The position numbers were made by a program, and so were the translations under genes. DNA of 64,000 nucleotides from Melampsora larici-populina 98AG31 (Eukaryota; Basidiomycota; Pucciniomycetes; Pucciniales; Melampsoraceae). The notes beneath the pieces were generated by a model, which saw nothing but the letters and a program-made list of their open reading frames with translations, had not been told where the DNA came from and did not search any database. Where the stretch lies: NCBI RefSeq assembly GCF_000204055.1, contig NW_006768794.1:897775-961774 (forward strand). The letters are read 5' to 3'. This document shows positions 45,691 to 56,786 of the stretch, piece by piece (position 1 is the first letter of the stretch; each line of letters starts with the position of its first letter).

Positions 45691-48600
45691 TTACTTCTTT
45701 TCAGAAGGTTTATGAGCTCTTTTTTGTGCTCTGAAGTCTCTCAACGTTGTCTTGCCATTGGGTACTTTATCAGCTGGTAGCCATTCATCTTCATCTGCAC
45801 TTCTGTTCTTGTATCTTACAAGATAAAGTGTTGAAGATTTACCATTGACTTGTATTTCCCTTTGCTTTATGATATGTGAGAAAATCTTTTCTCCGTCAGT
45901 TTCAAATCTGATAGGAGTTTTCTTGGGTATTTCTCTGTCAGGGAATTTGCTCTTATCTGAAGCATGAAATTTTTTTATTAGTGAAATTGGGAATACTGGG
46001 TGTTTTCTCCCGAATTCTTCTGTCAATGCTACTTCCACTGCATTGCTTCCATGAAATTCCAGTATTACAAAAGGTCCAACAAATTGGTCTTGAAGTTTCT
46101 TAGGTCCTTGTAGATTAGTAAAATTGGTGGTCAAGAGTAAAACTTGTTCACCTACTACAAACTTAGGTTCTTTATGGGTCTTATTCCATCTTTCTTGATT
46201 ATAAGTTACAGAATCTTCAATACATTGCGCTGCTCTAGCTCTTGCTTTACCAAGCATATCAAAGAAACTTAAAGAAGTTGGATGAAATTCAACATTTTTA
46301 TTTTTTATCTGGTCTTTTGGTAATCTGGGACAATAGCCTCTTTCTACTTCAAAAGGCTTTTTTCCTGTTGTGCTATGTATGCTGCTATTATATGCTAATT
46401 CTAGAGCTGGTAGCAATGTGTGCCAGTCATGTGTGTGTCCATCCTTGTCTGTGTAACAGAGTCCTTCTGTGCAATATCTCCTGATGATTTCAGTTAAGGT
46501 ACTAATATTTCTTTCACTGAGACCATCAGTCTGTGGATGGTACGTGGTGGAAAGAGCTAATGTTGTTCCAATAAGTGTATGCAGACTTTTCCAAAATTCA
46601 GAAGTAAATTTTGGATCTCTGTCACTGATGATTATTTGTGGTAATCCCACATCACTAATTAGTCTTTCCCAGAATAGTAATGCAATATACATTGCTGTTG
46701 CTTCTTTGTAGCATGGTAAGAACCTGGTTCTTTTTGAAAATCTGTCTACAATGACTAGTACACAGTTGTAATTGTTAATTAATGATGGTGGAAGACCAGT
46801 AACAAAATCCATGTTAATGACTTCCCATGCGTACATTGGTTCTTCTATTCTTTGAAGTAACCCAAACCTTTTTCCCGTGGCTTTGTTTGCTTTTTGGCAT
46901 CTTTCACAAGTCTTCACATATTCTTCTACGTCTTGTCTCCAGTTTGGCCACCAAGCTGTGCTTTTGATTCTGTCTACTGTCCGGTCTTCTGAGAGATGCC
47001 CTGACATAAACTCATCATGGCACACGTGCAATGTTTGTTGAATGTGTTCAGCATTTATTATTACAAGATTTGCAGTATGCTTTTCTCTAAAATATAGTAG
47101 GTCAGATTCAAGTGAGATTTTTCCTTGAGCTAGTCCATCTTTCCAAGGTTGTTTGAGTGTGCTTGACAGGCTCAGATCAGTATTCTGCGCAGACAATATT
47201 CTGGTGATTTTAGCTGTGTTACTATTCTTTTGATAGCTAGTCTTTACTTCATCAAAAAATTCTTCAGACAATTCACATAAGCTGATTCCCATTACAGGGA
47301 TGTCTCTCTCCATTTCTTCAGGTTCCCATGCTGGATTACTGGAATCATTGGGTAATGCCATTCTACTTAGTCCATCAGCGTTATTGTGGAATTTTCCTGG
47401 TCTATGAGTAATTGTCATGAATGGTTTATACTCTTGTATTGCCATCATCCATCTCGACATGTGTCTGCTTGGAGATTTGAGATTTGTCAGAGATCTTACT
47501 CCTGTGCAATCTGTTATTACTTCAAAGTAGCTGCCGTCAAGGTAGTAGTGTAATTTTTCTAGTGCCCAAACTAGTGCTAAAGCTTCTAGTTGTGGTGAAG
47601 AATATCTACTTTCAGTGTCTGTCAATTTTCTGGATATAAAAACAATAGGGCCTTCTTTTGGTTTCCCATCAATTATTTGTGTTTGATGGAGTGCTGCTCC
47701 TAAACCCTCAATTGATGCATCAACATAGAGTTTAAAAGGTTTCTCAAAGTCAGGGTGAAACAAGATTGGCGCTGTTGTAAGTATGTGTTTTATTTTATTT
47801 ACTGCATCAATTCTTTCTTTAGTCATTTCAAATACTACGCCTTTAGCATATAGTTTGTAGAGACTACGAGTAATGATCCCAAAGTTTGGAATGTGGGCTC
47901 TGTAGTAGCTTGTAAATCCCAAGAATGAGCTTAATTCTTGCTTGTCTTTAGGGCAAGGTTTTTGTAGTACTGCTGCTACAGAGTTCTGGTCCACTGATAC
48001 CCATAGTCCTGACACACGGTGGCCTAGAGCTTTGCATTCCTCAAAACCAAAGTGACATTTCTTTAAAGATATTGTCATACCCATGGCTTTGGCTCTTAGC
48101 AATACTTATTCCATTGCTTCTAGATGCTCTTCCCATGTGGTATGAAAAACTATGATGTCATCAATGTAGACTTTGAGCCATCCTTCTCTTAATTCTTTCG
48201 AAAACTCTGTATCCATCATTCTTTGTAAGAAAGCTGGAGCATTCTTTATTCCAAAAGGCATCCTTATATATTCAAAGATTCCTAAATGACAAATAATTCT
48301 GAGGTATTTTCTGCTACATATTTCTACGATGTTCTGATGGAATCCTTTCATTATATCCATGAGAGTAATATATTTTGCATTAAAAAGGTTAGTCAAGGAT
48401 TGGTCTATTCTTGGTAAGGGATATCTATCAGGCTTGGTGTATTGATTAAGCGCACGAAAGTCTCCACAAAGTCTAGATTTATCATTATGCCATGCTATTA
48501 GAACAGGCGAAGTTATATCAACTTCTTCATCACTACCTACTTTTCGTATTATGCCCATCTTAAGTAGTTCTTCAATGTGTTTTTCTATTTCTTTTCTACT

Positions 48601-50265
48601 CCTTGGGCTAGCAGGGTATGCGCCTTTTCTCAAGATAGGCGGGTAAGGTTTATCTATTGTGAGTTCTATTTTCACTGGATAGTTCTTAATAACTCCCAGA
48701 GGTTGTTCTCCCAATCCAAACTGATCCTTGTATTTAATTACCATCTGGATTATATCTTCTTTCTGACTATAGGTAAGATTCGGTCCAAACTCAGATTCCA
48801 ATAATTTTCCTCGAAGTTGATGTATGTCTTCATTTGTTGGAGACTCCATAGTATTGTCTGGTTTAATTGATAGAATTTCTTTGTGTTGCATTAAAGCAAA
48901 TTTAATACTTTTGTTATTATTGCCAATAGTAAAATATCTTTCTTTACTATGAAATATATCAAATCCATATTGGCTCAAGTTTTCTGCGCCCAATATGAAG
49001 TACTTGTTGTTTGCATTTTCCATTACTACAAATTCAGCATTTATTCTAATTGACTGTTTAACATGTGGAAATATTACTGGTAAGCTTATGACACCTAGAG
49101 CATGAAGTTTACTGCCAACTCCGGAGAACTTCACATGACTACTGGGCATGATTCTTTCTTGCCAGTCTGGTATAATTTCAGATAAGAAATGTTTTCCCAC
49201 AATTGAGCATGATGCTCCGCTGTCCAGTAGTATTGGTACTTTACAATTGTTTACCAATGCTCGAGCCATTGCATGATGTCCTAGTGTATGTGCCATTCCT
49301 TCTGCTGGTTTGGATTTCAGTAATCTTGCATCAATTGTATTCCCCATCTGCATGTCATCTTGCCATGAGTGAGGCACATCTGCTTCCGCTTGCAATATAT
49401 TGATGCTTTTCTCATTATCTTCATGAGTATCAATCATGCAGACATTTTGTTGATGTTGATTTGGAGAATTTTCTCCTTCACTGTCTGAGCTTGAATCCCC
49501 TGAGAGTTGTCCTCCTTGAAAGTCAAACTCATCATTCATATTATCACTTTCTTCAGTGTCTTCTTCAATCACATTTATTTTCTTATCTTTACATCCTCTC
49601 CATTGATGTTTTGGATCTTTACTTCCGCAGTTTGGGCATGCTCTGGAAGGCTTCCTTTCTGATGTGCTTGGTTGGACTCTTGTACTAGAGGGACCTTGTA
49701 ATTTATCATCCCTAAAGGTGGCTCTGTTTTCAATAAAAGGTCTCCTTGGTCTATTCAAATATATTTTCTTTGTAATGATGGTTGTATTTTCAAAAATATC
49801 TTTGAACACCATTAGAAACATGTCCCACTCATATGGTGTAGAGAGTTGACTCTTGATTGCATTTCTAGCATCACCATCAACTTTATTTAAAATTTTATTG
49901 ACTATTCTGTCTTCAGAAGAATCTGGATCAAAAGCTGAAATTCTCTTCTTTTGCTTCAAAGACCAAGCTGTGGGATCTGTGTGTGTATTGGCATCAAATT
50001 TGTCTTTCATAAATAACTCTTCCATGTTACCCTTCCAAACATTATTGCCAAACCTTTTATGAATCTCTTCTTTCCACTCATTCCACGTCATTGAGCCTCT
50101 AGTTTTACGTTTATCCATGTACCATTGCGCTGCTGTGCCCGTAAAGGCTGTTGCTAAATGGCTTACAACAACAAGAGGGTCCATTTTCAGGGTAATAATT
50201 AAATCATCACACCAGTCAATGTAATCATTATGATTATATTCACCGTCTCCGCTGATTTTTTCCAA
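45691..50265 (-). pseudogene. Gag C-terminus-Pol polyprotein with chromodomain, one in-frame stop
   Basis: One frame of about 1,524 codons is broken only by TAA at 48106-48108. In order (residues of the first 719): capsid-like region (AAQWYM, MTWNEWKEEI; 40-160), a zinc-knuckle-like CPNCG...H...C (about 210-225), protease with LLDSGASCSIVG (348-356), and RT with LPRIDQSL, MPFGIKNAPAF and active site YIDD (about 700). The TAA follows 16 residues later. Beyond it come the RT thumb, RNase H (YVDASIEGLGAALHQ, ITDCTGVRSL), integrase with an HHCC finger (HVCHDEFMSGH...CERCQ) and D-D-E (NMDFVTGLP, SDRDPKFTSEFW, PQTDGLSERN), and a C-terminal chromodomain (HIIKQREIQ, YLVRYKNRS, DEWLPA). The position of the stop normally holds Gln or similar, so a C-to-T change from CAA is likely. 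Without read-through the RT is truncated. Confidence 0.92.
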
Positions 50266-53000
50266 TCTTTGCCTGTTGGCCAGAGTTTAGTCAAAGCTTT
50301 AGTCACATTATCTTCCCTAGCGGATTCTGTTATACCTGTTTGAACAGTATCTTCTCTCATAAATGACCTTTCACGAGGTGGGATTGTTTCTTCTCTCATA
50401 ATTGTTCTTTCACGAATTGCTGGGCTGTGAAAGTCTCTGTGAGTTGGTACAGGTTCTACATAACTCACCGTTCTTTCCCGTGGTTCTGCTGTGCTTTGTC
50501 TAAATCTAGCTTCTCCTCTAAGTGATGGATCTACTCTTGGATTTTCTTCAAAAGGTGTATGTAAATGTCTATAGGTTATACTTGGATTTATCTGGTTTAT
50601 TGGTGTAGGACCATTATTGTTGTTATTCTGTATGCTGGGTTTAAGTTCTTGAATGATTGACAATCTTGCTGTATTAGCATTGTCATCCATTTGTAACAGT
50701 TGTTGTTGTATTTCAACATTCTTTTCCAATATCTTTTGATTTAAAATTACTTGTTGTTTCAACATTTGTTCTGTAAAAGACTTCATTTGTATGTCTTGTT
50801 GTTTCAATAATTCCTTTGTTAATTGTTCGTGATTTTCTTTTATATTCTCTTGTAATGAGTGGTAAGATTTCATCATACTACTCTCAAATTGTTGTTGTTG
50901 CTCATTTAAGTTTTCACGAATTTTTGTTATATTTGTATCTTCTTTAATTTCATCAATTGTTGAACTTACGTGAGTTTCGTGTTTTCCAAACTTTGTAAGC
51001 AACTCTTCAATTTTATTATACGGGTCTTTAATTGGTAATCTTAATTGTTTATCTAACTTAATATCCAATTGTTTAATGGTATTTTTTATTTCTCCTAAAT
51101 CACTCACTATTGTATCACTTGTTTCTATGACCTGTTGTTTTTCTTTATTCCTTTGTTGACTTATTTTATTAATTGTGTCTTGGAAATTTTTATCATATCC
51201 ACTAAATTTTAAAAGATTCTTTTTCTCATTATCAGAGATTCTCGTAGCAATCTGACTGGCTAAGTTTGTGATTTGTTTGATCATATTCTGTTGGGAAGCT
51301 GATAGTGTTGCTTTCTCAAGTGAGGTGTTTAGTTTTTCTCTGATCTGCAATACTGAGGCTTGAGTCTTATTCAAACTATACATTGGAGTAACTTCTGAGT
51401 TTTGTATCTCAGTTACTCCTTGCTTAACGCCTTGACTTGTATTAGATGTGGATGCACTAGCTTCTTTAATTTCAGAAATAGGTATGTGTTCTTTCTCTTT
51501 TCCTTTACCTTTATCCTTTATCTCATCTTGAGAGTCTCTTTTTATTTCGAGAATTATTTTCTTAATTTCTTGGATTTCAGAAAATTTTTCTTTCAATTCT
51601 GCAAATTTTACTTTAACATCTTCATAAGCTGTCTGATGTTGTTCTTGGTTTTTGAACTCATAACTTAGTGTTTTAATTTCAACAAGTTCTTCTTTCAATT
51701 CTAAAAGATTCTTCATAATATCATCATAAGATCTCTTTTGTAGTTGGCAACTCAGCTTGAACTCTTGAAGTCTCACTTGCTCACTTTGCTCACATTGATT
51801 TTTTAGTAAATTCAAAGTTGGTTTTATATTTTCAACTTTCTCATAAATTGCATAACTTTTTCGTGTAATAAGTTCATCTAAATCTAATTGAGAGTTGGAA
51901 GCAGATACAACTGAAGAAGAAATTTGGGAATTTAAATTTGAAACTAAATACGATTGGTTGAACAACCTTTGAGAGTTTCCTTGGCTTAACTGATCCTCCT
52001 CTGATTTGCATGATTTGAGAGAAGGTGATAAAAGATTAGGGGAATTATCTAAAGGTGGACCAGTGAAAGGAGTTTCAGTATAAAGAACTGAAGGGTGAGA
52101 GTGAAATGAAGAAGTAGGAGGAGGCAGAATACTTACTGCTCCTTCTCCTTCCCTTTCCCTTTCTTGTCTGAATCTCTCTTCTTGTCTTGTTTCATCCTTT
52201 TTACCATCAGCATCATGTCCAATAGGTTGGATGAAGTCTCTGCTAACTCTTCTATCTCCTCCTCTCGAGCTCGTTTGCGGCGCTGACTCGATGGACCTGC
52301 ATCCGGTCTCGGTTGATCGAATTCCTCCATGGTCTGAGGATTGATCCGGTAAGGGTTGTAACCTGCAATCTGTTCGACTTTCGAACGGTAACGTCTGCCG
52401 CCAAGGAAGTCTTCCAGTTCCTTGTGGGCCTCCTTGGCCATCCCCAATACTCGCCTGAAGTTCGAGTTGTTGCCTGCAACTCTCGCTTCGTCCAAGTCGC
52501 GCTTGAGATTGTTGATTGCTTGGCGAAGTCGGGCCTCCTCGGCCTCCCTTGTCTGCTGGTAAGACAGTGCAGGAGGAGGAGGAGGAGGCATGTTGCTGTT
52601 GCTGGTACCCGGAGTGGGTTGGTGTGGTCGATGAACCGGGGACGGGTGTGGATGGTGGTTCGGATGAGGCTGGTAATGATGGGATGGGACAGGCGGGTGT
52701 TGGGCTACTGGAGCAGGCAGATGGGCCGGATAATTCGGTTGGGAATAATAACCGGCCTGTTGCTGCTGAGTCTTCAGTCGTCAAGAATAGAATTTTTTTG
52801 TTAATAATATTTTCTTTAGCAAAGTTATCCACTAATGTAGGGTTTGGCTTACCTGAGGGTGGTAGGGGTTGGAATAATTCCCCCATTGGTGTCCCTCTCG
52901 TGCCTCGTGAGGTTGGTTCAACGGATCGTTTCGATCTCGTTGATCCTCGTGTACTGGCTGAGCTAGCCCGGCTTGGTGGTTGGGAGGCTCTGCTAGACAT
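50199..53000 (-). CDS. Gag N-terminal frame with long coiled coil
   Basis: A 933-codon frame from ATG 53000 to a stop at 50199. It begins Ser/Arg/Thr-rich (MSSRASQPPSRASSASTRGS). From about residue 380 it is Lys/Glu/Gln-rich with long heptad-like stretches (LLELKEELVEIKTLSYEF, KFAELKEKFSEIQEIKKII, EQLTKELLKQQDIQM), a probable coiled coil. It ends with basic repeats (RERTIMREETIPPRERSFM) and TKLWPTGKDWKK. That last motif continues naturally in the next frame as ISGDGEYNHNDYIDW, so Gag requires a -1 change at the A6 run 50256-50261, either programmed frameshifting or a mutation. In the first 290 residues the frame overlaps the spliced frame 52133-53666, and which one is translated there is uncertain. 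Confidence 0.7.
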   Translation of the reverse strand: MSSRASQPPSRASSASTRGSTRSKRSVEPTSRGTRGTPMGELFQPLPPSGKPNPTLVDNFAKENIINKKILFLTTEDSAATGRLLFPTELSGPSACSSSPTPACPIPSLPASSEPPSTPVPGSSTTPTHSGYQQQQHASSSSSCTVLPADKGGRGGPTSPSNQQSQARLGRSESCRQQLELQASIGDGQGGPQGTGRLPWRQTLPFESRTDCRLQPLPDQSSDHGGIRSTETGCRSIESAPQTSSRGGDRRVSRDFIQPIGHDADGKKDETRQEERFRQEREREGEGAVSILPPPTSSFHSHPSVLYTETPFTGPPLDNSPNLLSPSLKSCKSEEDQLSQGNSQRLFNQSYLVSNLNSQISSSVVSASNSQLDLDELITRKSYAIYEKVENIKPTLNLLKNQCEQSEQVRLQEFKLSCQLQKRSYDDIMKNLLELKEELVEIKTLSYEFKNQEQHQTAYEDVKVKFAELKEKFSEIQEIKKIILEIKRDSQDEIKDKGKGKEKEHIPISEIKEASASTSNTSQGVKQGVTEIQNSEVTPMYSLNKTQASVLQIREKLNTSLEKATLSASQQNMIKQITNLASQIATRISDNEKKNLLKFSGYDKNFQDTINKISQQRNKEKQQVIETSDTIVSDLGEIKNTIKQLDIKLDKQLRLPIKDPYNKIEELLTKFGKHETHVSSTIDEIKEDTNITKIRENLNEQQQQFESSMMKSYHSLQENIKENHEQLTKELLKQQDIQMKSFTEQMLKQQVILNQKILEKNVEIQQQLLQMDDNANTARLSIIQELKPSIQNNNNNGPTPINQINPSITYRHLHTPFEENPRVDPSLRGEARFRQSTAEPRERTVSYVEPVPTHRDFHSPAIRERTIMREETIPPRERSFMREDTVQTGITESAREDNVTKALTKLWPTGKDWKKSAETVNIIIMITLTGVMI

Positions 53001-53666
53001 GTTGATTGGTGACGATCAATCAATGGAATAGAAGAAAAAAAAATAATGTGAACGAGGAAATTGATAAGGGATTTGTTGGTGAAGGAAAAAAAATATGTAA
53101 TGAATCGATTAGTATTCAAGTTTCTCTTTTTTTTTGTAGAGAAGGTATTAAATAAAGCTTACGATAGCCTGGTTGATGGTGTTGTTGCCCTTGTTCTTGA
53201 GCTAGAGCTCCTGAACCTTGGTTGCCTAGATGAGAAAGGATTTCTGATTCCAGTCGATGAATGTTTGTTTTTTTATATCAGTAACCAGCTTCTCAACAAC
53301 AACTAGTGATAATAAGAATATCAATCGATTTTATAAAAAAATACTCACTTTGTTGATTAGTTAGTAGGTTCTCTGGTGGAGATCCTTCTGCTCGAAACGG
53401 TTCTCGTGCAGTACCGTCAGATCCGGGAGAATCGACTTCGATAACTAATGGATTGGCGGCAGGGGTGGTTATGGTCGGGTCAACGATGATTGGCTCTTGT
53501 GACGTATTTCCGTATGCGTCTTCAAATTCTACGACGGAACCGTCGTAGTTAGGGTGATCCGGTAAAGCTGGGGTGGAATGGTGCGTACGATCAGCTTCAG
53601 CAGGTTGTTGCTGAGGGGTACCGTGATTTGCCAAGTCCAACAAGTTGAATAAATGTGGGAAGGACA
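52133..53666 (-). CDS. Spliced Pro/Gln-rich coiled-coil ORF overlapping gag
   Basis: Four exon-like pieces (53666-53349, 53225-53163, 52992-52853, 52765-52133) join in frame across three GT-AG introns (GTGAGT, GTAAGC, GTAAGC; 123, 170 and 87 bp) and give at least 384 residues to a stop at 52133. The first piece starts behind an AG and has no ATG, so an upstream exon is missing; a coding-like stretch at about 54290-54420 (minus strand) is a candidate. The product begins acidic (VVEFEDAYGN, VIEVDSPGSD), becomes His/Pro/Gln-rich (NHHPHPSPVHRPHQ, PPPPPPALSYQQ), then helical (RLRQAINNLKRDLDEARVAG, LGMAKEAHKELEDFLGG) and ends basic (KKRDSDKKGKGKEKEQ). The stop codon overlaps a perfect GTAAGT donor, and an acceptor about 140 bp further (TTAAG before CCAAGG) would fuse it in frame with Gag. 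I do not recognise the protein. It may be a captured host gene, an accessory ORF, or the true spliced N-terminus of Gag. Confidence 0.55.
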
Positions 53667-55052
53667 CTTAACAGAAAAGAAAAGATAAAACAAAAAGATA
53701 GAGTAATGAAGGTAGAAGAGAATGCACTATCAGTTTTCAACTTAAGTTCGATTTCAGGATGAGAGATTAGAAAATAGAAGAGGAGGATAAGGGTATTGTT
53801 GTTATTACTCTTTATTTTATAAATAACTTTAATAAACTCAAAAAGTTTTTGACGTTTGATCGAGCGATAAAAATAAGGATAGCAGTCTGCTTGATTCTGA
53901 AGGAAACTGTTTGTGGACTGAGGTGAATATCAATCAATGGTTCTCTTATACAAAAGAGCTTGTTGATCGGTTTCGCTTCCGGCGCTGATTTGTTCACAAA
54001 TCACTGTTATGATGACGTGTGTTAGTTCTTCGATCTGATTTCATGAGCTTCTATGGTTAATTTAACTCACTCTTGTCCTGTAGGTGTTGTTTATGCAATC
54101 TCGTCGTTAATATCAATCGTTTCTCTCGATTAATCGTATGCGGTGGTAGGTAGGAATAGAATGAATTTGTTCTGATAGGAAAGTAATGGGATCTAGGTCA
54201 GTGTGTTTCGCTTGTTTTGAATTGATTCTACTTAATAAAAAGAAAACGAGATCTGTGGCTTGATTATTCCAGAGAAAGAGGTAAGCCTTACCCTTTTCTT
54301 TTTCGAAGACTTGTTGTTTGGTCCGATCGGAATGTTCTGATTTCTTGTTTTTGGTTTGATCCCCCGGTGATTTCTTCTGTTCGATATCTTTTTTGATTGT
54401 TTGTCCACTTGTAAGATACTAAAAGAGAAATTGGTTTCCTTTTGTGTTCTGTGATTGGATATCTTCCTTTTCTTTTTGTTTTGGTATATCTATTTGTATA
54501 TGGGTTTTCGGGATTTTCGAAATTTGATTATGTGTATATGTAATGCAAGTATCCGACTTGTCGGTCTGCGACTTTACTCGGTCTTGATTTTAAAATAACA
54601 CTCGAAAATGGTATCTCGAGATTGAACAACAGTCTTTCTTTGAGTATTGTTTTGAAAGAGTTCTAACTTTGGTTAGGAAAGAAGTAATAGATAATAATAA
54701 TAATAGAAATTTGTTTATTGTTACTTCTTTTCCTTTTTAGATTAGTTTGGGGAAGAAATAAAGGAAGTCAAAAAAAAAAACTTGTGTCTTTGTTTTGATT
54801 GCTATAATTCTCGATAGAATTTGTGCTGTGTATTTTTCTTTTTTTTTAAAAAAAAAGGTCAATGATTTGACTTTGTTTTATAAGGGATTTGGAGTGGCTT
54901 GTTATGAAATTGCTGGAGTTGATTAGTGATTAATCACTCTTAGTCCTACAGTTGATGTTCTTTATGTTTTTGTCTAGAGGTATGAAGTCTCAGACTTTTG
55001 GTATAAGGTTGAGGTTGAAATTTGGGTTTCAACACACGATGAGGCCCCCAAA
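53667..55052 (-). other. Leader region between the 5' LTR and the first coding exon
   Basis: About 1.4 kb of AT-rich DNA with T-tracts on the plus strand. On the minus strand, 54420-54290 reads open in two frames and ends at a GTAAGG donor, so a 5' exon may lie there. I could not identify a tRNA-type primer-binding site with confidence next to the LTR (55040-55052). Confidence 0.4.
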
Positions 55053-56781
55053 GGTGAGGATTGGGTATTCAAAAGACTACTCAATGCTCACTAAAAATGG
55101 CTAGGTGGGTTGGTTATTTTAGTTAATTAAAGATATATTTAAATATGATGTATTACAATAAAATTATAAGGTTAAAAGAGAGAAGAGGGAAGAGGAGAAC
55201 TGGTCTGTTTGGATAAATCCAGACAGACTTCAGTTAAATGACTTCTTAAAAGGAGGTTCAAGCAACGCTGCCACCTTTACTTTACTAATCATAGTAAAGT
55301 ATTGGTATCGTATCTTTTTGCAGTATCCTACCCCCGATACTCAGTATCGGTATCGGCGATACTGTACTCGCTGGGTCCTGACATGGTATCCTGGGATCCG
55401 ATACCATATCCAGTATAGTACCGCGGAGGCCGATACTTTACCGGTTGGGGTCCTGGATAGTATCCCGGTATCTTTCAGTACCTTTCAGTATCTTATTTAG
55501 CACAAAAGCAAATGGGATACGTGATACAGCGCGATACTTGTCCAGTATCGTCCAAAGATACTCGATACTATAATAGTATTGTCAAAGATACACGATACTT
55601 TTCCAGTATCGTGTAAAGATACTCAATATCTTACCAGTATCGTTTAAGATACGCAATACTTTATCAGTATCGTAATGGTATCGTCAAAAACACTGATACT
55701 AGATACGTATTGGTATCGTACCTAGTATCGAGGATACTGTACCCAAACCAGCCGGGAACAGTATCTTGGAATTCGATACGGTATCCAGTATCGTATCCTA
55801 TTGGGCTATACTGTACCAATACGTGTTCGAGACAGTATCTTGAAAAAGATACTTTACCGGGTATCCTCGATACTATACCGAGTATCGTATCGTGGCAGCG
55901 TTGGTTCAAGGTTAATTATAATAATATAATTTGTTGGAAGCTGGATCCAAAGCTCCCCTTCAATCTTCAAGGTAACTGATTGAAGAGTGATGTGGAGGTC
56001 ACTAACCTGGTTGTAATAAAGTCACCAACTTGTAGTTATTCAAGAGGTCACTAACCTGGAGTTGATGTAGGTCACTAACCTGTAGTTGTTCTGAAGGTAC
56101 ACTAACCTATGAGTTGATCTAGGTCACTAACCTGTAGTTGTTCTGAAGGTGACTAACCTGATAGTCTATTGGAAGGTCACTAACCTGAAGAATAAATCTA
56201 CTTGGGGGAAGTAGAGGATCCAAAGAAAAGGGGGTGAAGTATGAAATTACTTTATCTTCTAGTCAGGAACTTCCTTAAAGAAATGAAGTGAATCACTAGT
56301 CTTATTTATTATAAGACTCTTGATTATATACTTCAATTGAACTTTAAAGTGTTCTTTAAAAGAGGTGTGTAAAAATGCTTGAGGGAAAATCCTTGAAGGC
56401 TGAGAGAGGAGGGGTTTATATATCCTCCTCTCCAAACCTAATTGTAGTGATATTTGATTGTATCATCACTGTGGTTTAGGGTTTAATAATTACTATTATT
56501 TATTATTATTATTGATATAACATAATTACATATACGTGTTATGTATTTTATGTAGTATAAGCATCTTAACTCTTGACACTGAGTTATGAGGTGGAATTGG
56601 TATTTTATTACATGTTGCATATGTTTTTAAGTGTATATACATATGTAATTGATGTTTGTATATGTTTTAATATATGTTACATGTGTTTTATAAGCTGTAT
56701 GTACATGTAATAAGGTTTATAAGTAAAAGTACAATAACATAAGTTAGTTTTGGGTACATGTATATGTACCCAGGGCTGACA
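55053..56781 (-). repeat. 5' LTR of the Ty3/gypsy element, interrupted
   Basis: Matches the 3' LTR over its whole length (about 1081 bp) apart from a 641-bp insertion at 55263-55903 with its 7-bp duplication. On the minus strand it starts TGTCAGCC, carries the same 20-bp palindrome (56752-56771) and the same GGTCACTAACCTG array. By eye only a handful of substitutions separate the LTRs, which suggests a fairly young insertion. Confidence 0.9.
55263..55903. mobile_element. 641-bp TIR element saturated with GATAC/GTATC
   Basis: Ends CAACGCTGCCAC and GTGGCAGCGTTG form a 12-bp inverted repeat flanked by GTTCAAG (55256-55262 and 55904-55910). The empty site is preserved in the other LTR, which proves insertion. 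The interior contains about 24 GTATC and about 19 GATAC by my count, often as CAGTATCGT and GATACTCGATACT, where about one would be expected by chance. No coding capacity. The termini and 7-bp duplication match the hAT-like family seen at 31.8 and 3.6 kb. Confidence 0.88.
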
Positions 56782-56786
56782 CACTT

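Larger units (their letters stand above)
44587..56781 (-). mobile_element. Ty3/gypsy chromovirus-type LTR retrotransposon, 12.2 kb
   Basis: Two LTRs bound the element. The 5-bp direct repeat CACTT flanks the whole (44582-44586 and 56782-56786). Coding runs on the minus strand: a spliced frame, gag, protease, reverse transcriptase, RNase H, integrase and a C-terminal chromodomain. The domain order RT-RH-IN plus chromodomain is diagnostic of chromoviruses. The element is recently inserted or conserved (LTRs nearly identical) but its polyprotein carries a frame change and a stop, and its 5' LTR carries a transposon. Confidence 0.92.

Noticed and set aside
46242..46711. Plus-strand frames inside the Pol region
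   Set aside because: They are antisense shadows of the integrase-coding strand.
44587..56781. tRNA-type primer-binding site next to the 5' LTR
   Set aside because: No convincing 12-18 base match to a tRNA 3' end starting TGG was visible downstream of the LTR, so none is called.
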